DNA from: Holophagales bacterium
GTDB lineage: Bacteria > Acidobacteriota > Thermoanaerobaculia > UBA5066
Length of the DNA stretch: 64,000 bases
Reading direction: 5' to 3'
Assembly (NCBI GenBank): GCA_016719485.1
Contig: JADJZB010000020.1
Coordinates: forward strand, 333,438-397,437
Shown: positions 59,951 through 64,000 of the stretch, piece by piece
Layout: each line of letters opens with the position of its first letter
Position numbering within the stretch: position 1 is the stretch's first letter
Notes under the pieces: model-generated
The model's database searches: none
What the model was told of the DNA's origin: nothing
Seen by the model: the letters and a program-made list of their open reading frames with translations, nothing else
Program-made: the position numbers and the translations under genes

Positions 59951-60815
59951 GACGCGCTCCCCTCCGCGACCGCCGGCCGGACGCGCTTGTAGGCCTCGGA
60001 GATGATGTCGAAGATCTCCCGGGGATCGATCGGGTCGATCGATTTCGCCTTGACCCGTTTCGCGAGGCGGAAGGTCGTCCGCTTCGCCTCGCGGACCTTG
60101 ACCTTCTCGCCCTCGTCCGCCGGGAGGTTCGTCACGGCGTACTCCTTGTGCGGGAGGGCGACGGTGACGGAGATCGTCGTGCGCTTCTCGTACTTCGTCT
60201 TCGTCTTGATTTTCCTCGCGGTCCTCTTCGTCCGCTGGCTCTCGACGACTTCGTCGGTCACGTCCCATTGCAGGAGGCTCCCGTCGACGAGGCGGGTGCC
60301 GCCGCCGAACCACGGGTCGACGTACGTCGTGTCGACGACCTTGTGGTAGATGCCTCGCTCGTACGGCTTCCCGGTCCCCCGTCTTCTTCGCCTTGGCCGT
60401 CGGGGACGAGAGGTCGAGCCGCACGTTCATCGTCGCGCCCGGCTCCATGTCCTCCTTGAGGACGGCGAAGACGGCATCGCGACCTGCCGGAAGTTGTTCG
60501 AGAGGTCGAGCTTCCGGAGTCTGAGGACGGTCACGAGGAGGAAGACCGCACCGCCGAGGGCGGCGACAGAGAGCGGGAGCAGGAAGAACGAAACGTTGGC
60601 CGCCACGACGAGGAGGACGAGCGAGAGGACGAAGAGAGCCGCCGTGGAGCAGCCCATCGGCATCCGCTCCTTGTCGCTCAGCCGGTCGTACTCGGCGATC
60701 GGCCGCAGGAGGTCGATGAGACCCGGGGTTCGCATTCGCCGGAGACCCGCTTCGTCTCCAGAAGCGCCTTCTGCTCAGGCGAGAGCGACCGGAACGCCTT
60801 GAGAGCCTTGAACAT
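59947..60815 (-). pseudogene. Membrane protein of unknown function, frameshifted
   Basis: Repaired, about 288 residues: MFKALKAFRSLSPEQKALLETKRVSGE, then RTPGLIDLLRPIAEYDRLSDKERMPMGC, then two membrane helices (ALFVLSLVLLVVAANVSFFLLPLSVAALGGAVFLLVTVL), then a cytoplasmic or periplasmic domain with GATMNVRLDLSSPTAKAK and a Lys-rich tail ending ...IFDIISEAYKRVRPAVAEGSAS. At least three frame changes occur (near 60735, 60480 and 60380). It is coupled to the Cys-rich gene, suggesting they act together. No family recognised. Confidence 0.62.
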
Positions 60816-62035
60816 GCTCGTCCTCCGGGGTCGGGTTCGTGACCGGTGATGCCGCTGCGGCGGGCCGCAGCGAGCGGTAGACGTCCTTGAGAAGGGGCGA
60901 CGGAGCGGTCCCAGGAAAGCTCACGTTCGGCCTTCTCCCGCGCGACCGGGCCATCTCTTCCCGGAGCCCGGGAAAGTGGAGGAGGAGGCGGATGGCTCGA
61001 GGCGAGCTCGGCGGGCCGGTCGGGAGCGACGAGCCGCCCCTCGACGCCGTCCGTGACGATCTCCCTGACCGGCGGGAGGTCGGAGGCGACGACCGGGACG
61101 CCCGCGGCGATCGACTCGAGGATCTTCAGCGGGGCGCATCCCTGTTCCACGTTGCGCGAGCAGGCGCGGAGGGTGACGGAGAGGAGGGCGTTCGAGAGCC
61201 ACGGCGCGAGCTCCGACTGCGGGAGCCTCAGCGCCAGGGACCCGTTCACCCAGCCCGAGCTTCTCCGCCAGCTTCTCGGCAGCGCGCCGGGCGCGACCGC
61301 ACCGGAGCCGCAGACGACGAGGCCGGAGCTCTTCCGGGTCGGCGAGGCGGGCAAATGCACGCAGGAGCGGTCGACGCCCTCTCCGCCCGGGGACTGGAGC
61401 GCGGCAAGTAGATCAGGTAGGCATCGGGGCCTCGAAGGGACGGGGGGCCGTGGGACGGGGTCCGCGCCGTTCGTCACGACGTCGATCTTCGAGGAGGGGA
61501 CGCCCTGCTGCGACGAAGCCACGCGTCGTCCGGGAAGGGGTGACGATCCGGTTGGCGGCGTCGAGGCAGAAGCCCTCGGCGGCACGGATCTTCTCGAGGT
61601 CCGCGGGGCGATCGAGGGGCGTACGGCAGCTCCGATGGATGGAAGGCGTTGACCTCGAAGACGGTCGCGTACCGGTGGGGACCCTCGAGGATCGGGACGC
61701 CGGACCACGGGTCTCGGAAGTGGCGAACCTGCGAGGTCGTCGCCCGCCCCGTCGAGAAGACGCGAGAGGTGCTGTCCGAAGGCGACTGCCCGGTCGAGGA
61801 AGTTCGGGAGGCGCACAGAAGCGGACGATCTCCACGTCCTCCTCGACCTGGTGGACGGGGAGCCGCTCGTCCCCGACGACGTAGAGGAGGCCGCCGCCGT
61901 ACTCCTCGCGAAGACGCGCCGGGCGAAACGGGCGATGTGCGTCGACGCGCCTTTCGGGTCGGAAAGCGATCAAACGCCGCATAGAGCGCGCGGGGGCGGT
62001 TCACGAGGACCAGGAGTTTGTGGGGCGGGCAAGTG
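60775..62035 (-). pseudogene. Second GT4-type glycosyltransferase, heavily frameshifted (ends approximate)
   Basis: Pieces in several frames reconstruct one glycosyltransferase: HKLLVLVNRPRALYAAF near the start (about 62010), then LREEYGGGLLYVVGDERLPV, RHFRDPWSGVPILEGPHRYATVFEVNAFHPSELPY, LEKIRAAEGFCLDAANRIVTPSR, SSKIDVVTNGADPVP, and the donor site APLKILESIAAGVPVVASDLPPVREIVTDGVEGRL near 61140–61050, ending LLKDVYRSLRPAAAASPVTN with a stop at 60775. The order and spacing fit a normal GT4 of about 410 residues. The start codon cannot be fixed. Confidence 0.68.
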
Positions 62036-62079
62036 GAGGTCGGAGGAGCGGGCAAGGGGCTGGGCGGTGGAACGGGATC

Positions 62080-64000
62080 TGTCAGGAACGGGAGCTCGGC
62101 GCGGCGCCTCGCGCTGCTGGGGAGGGGGGAGAGGGGTGGAAAAGTCCCTCCCGCCGAGCACCTCGCGTACCTGGGGGCGACGGAGCGGACGTGGAGTCGC
62201 GCTGCGGGAAGGGGACCTCGATCTCTGCCTTTTCGAGCCTCCTCGCTCACGGCCCTCTTCAGGTTCGCTGAGGACCTTGGGGAATCTTCCAGCATCTTCA
62301 CCCAGAGGCGGAGCCTCCAGTCCGTGGGGGCTCTCGCCGAACGACTGGAAGAACGCCTCGGGGAGCGGGTCCGGGAGACGCCCGCGTCCGTCGCGCGGCC
62401 GCGAGGAGCGCCTGCGCTGTGATCTCGAGAGGCGAGCCGTAGGCGACGCCGACGGGGACGTCGAAGCGCCGGTTTGGGTTCGAGCCGGTCAGTTGGTGAC
62501 GGCCTTCGAGATCAGGTCGGCGTACCGGACGATGACGTCCGCCCGTCGAGCGTGTGGACCGTCGCGCCCGGATGCCGATCTGCGTCACGTCCCCGCTGCG
62601 CCGGCGACGTCGACGGCGTCCCCGACCTCGATAGGACGCTGAAGGAGGATAAGCGAAGATGAAGTTGCTCACGATGTTCTGGAGGCCGAAGCCGACGCCG
62701 ACCCCGAGGGCGCCCGCGGGGGCGAACGTCGTCAGGTCGATGCCGAAAGCGGCGCCAGACGCGGGACGAACCCGCGAGTACGAGGTAACGGGTCGTCCCA
62801 GATCGCGACGGCCGTTCCTCTCCGGAGGTCGAGCCGCGGCAGGACCTCCTCCGCCATGAGGAACTGGAGGAGCCGGGAGGCGAGGACGCGACCAGAGGAC
62901 GAAGAAGCCGAGATGGGACCGGCCGATGTCAGAGACCGACCCGAAGGTGTCTTTACGGCGAGGACCGCGTCGAGGATCCGCCGAAGCGGGATTCCGAGAC
63001 CAAATGCGCGGATGGAGAGAACGCCGCAGCTGCGATCGCCGAGACTTCTGGGGCCTTCCTGCACGTCGCATAAACGAGGTCGGCGTTCGACCGGACCATG
63101 TAACAGGCTAGGCCGGGCCCGGGCGAGCGTGCGGAACTGGGCGGAGACGACGAGGTAGATACGCGCGATCGGGATGATCCGCGAGGGTGCCAGGCGCGCC
63201 GTCGCTCAGGATGGTCATGACCCGACCCACCCGAGGAAGCTGCCGGAAGTAGCGCGACTCCGGGCAGAACGACGAGGAGCCGGGTCTGGCAACAGGAGCG
63301 TCCACACTCTGTCTCCGACCGCGGAGCCCGACGAGGCAGCCCCGGTGAAGATGGGAATCCGAGGAGGACTGCGAAGCTTAACGGTCTGGAGGATCAAACC
63401 AAGGCAGTCGGTCACGGGGAGGGCCGTCATGGCGCTCGTGAAGGGGAGCGAGGGCGAGCGAGGCCGCGGAGACGCAGACAGTGCGCTGACGTCCGGGACC
63501 GGGCATCCTCGTGACGACCCATGCTGCCGCCGGCGCGGAAAACCGGGCGAGGTCGTAGACGACGAGGGGGGCCTCGGGCGAGAGGTGACGAGGGGGCGAG
63601 ACCGTGACCGGGGTCGCGCCGCGGCGGGCGGGACTCTCCATGACCCGTAGGGTCGCGACCGCAGCAGGTCGCTCGCCGCGCGCTATCGCCGCTCCCGGAC
63701 GGAGACGGTGAAGAAGAACGATCGTCCCGCCGAAGAAGATGATCGTGACGAGGAGGAGGCGCTGCAGGTTGGGTTAGCCTGCTGGGACGCGTCAGGACGT
63801 CCCGGACAGACGATCCCGCCGTGGCGGTCAGGGCCTCCCCACCCGGGAACCGGAGGTTCCAGATCCGGTTCCCTCGGCCGACGCGAGAGAGCTGCCGGCG
63901 CGACTCGACGAGGCGCGACTCCATCTCGGCCTTCATCGCGGCAACGCTTCCGCGGGCCTCGGCGGAAACTTGTCGACGAGCACGAGGATGTCGGTGCCAC
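62080..64000 (-). pseudogene. MscS-type mechanosensitive channel, frameshifted, 5' end outside window
   Basis: Core MscS segments are readable in pieces: DLTTFAPAGALGVGVGFGLQNIVSNFI near 62750–62670, VTQIGIRA near 62590, then TGSNPNRRFDVPVGVAYGSPLEITAQALL near 62490–62410 and LHVRSVAP near 62190. Further upstream, NLQRLLLVTIIFFGG (about 63770–63720) is a membrane helix and ESRRQLSRVGRGNRIWNLRFPGG (about 63910–63840) part of a large N-terminal region, so this is a long KefA-like member. Five or more frame changes are needed. Relieves turgor by opening under membrane tension. Boundaries are approximate. Confidence 0.65.

Noticed and set aside
1..64000. tRNA, rRNA, CRISPR array, integrase, transposase or prophage
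   Set aside because: Looked for in intergenic gaps and among proteins; none could be supported by sequence.

Overview
The window is very GC-rich, with densely packed genes, GTG and TTG starts, and many 4-base (ATGA) stop/start overlaps. Everything points to a Gram-negative bacterium: TonB-dependent receptors, a BamA/TamA–TamB pair, lipoboxes and signal peptides. An Oar-type TonB receptor, DUF4861, PL10 and GH105 enzymes, and an SDR-type fructuronate reductase together suggest an Acidobacteriota member. This is inference; no rRNA or marker gene for placement is present.

Region 1 (1–27.4 kb) is a pectin and uronate utilization locus built from several operons. It holds a TonB receptor, a DUF4861 protein, KduI and a GH28 polygalacturonase (+ strand); GH43, a three-enzyme CE8–SGNH esterase–PL10 fusion and a Tat-exported Gfo/Idh oxidoreductase (- strand); GH105, a VOC protein and 6-phosphogluconate dehydrogenase (+); UxuB, UxaE, a hexuronate transporter, a HIT protein and a secreted protein (- strand); and a LarA-like protein (frameshifted) plus a PfkB sugar kinase (+). 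Three copies of a TGGT-NNN-(A/T)CCA operator sit in the two divergent promoter regions, so these operons probably share a GntR/FadR-type regulator encoded elsewhere. Polymer is cut outside the cell or in the periplasm, unsaturated ends are removed by GH105, and the uronates are imported and reduced. uxaC, uxuA and eda are not in the window.

Inside this locus (5.4–9.2 kb) lies an unrelated island: a membrane SpoIIE-type phosphatase, a sphingomyelin-synthase-like PAP2 protein, and a desaturase that strongly resembles eukaryotic dihydroceramide delta-4 desaturase. It is bounded by two copies of a 30-bp-arm palindrome of REP type.

Region 2 (27.4–44.4 kb): glycogen-debranching enzyme, small lipoprotein, RluA-type pseudouridine synthase, an NRAMP-like transporter coupled to a TonB receptor, a BON-domain protein, the TamA/TamB-type outer-membrane assembly pair and a GH63-type glucosidase.

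Region 3 (44.5–54.2 kb): mixed accessory genes (SRPBCC proteins, exported 14-repeat WD40 protein, DUF2277, DUF1801, DUF3224, nitrilase-type amidase, metallo-beta-lactamase-fold protein, DHFR-like reductase, serine hydrolase, LysR regulator).

Region 4 (54.4–64 kb): an ECF sigma/anti-sigma/secreted-repeat-protein operon, then glycosyltransferases, small secreted or membrane proteins and an MscS-type channel. From about 56.5 kb to the end almost every long gene is split by single-base frameshifts, increasingly toward the right edge. That looks like poor consensus quality at a contig end rather than gene decay. No tRNA, rRNA, CRISPR, integrase, transposase or phage genes were seen.
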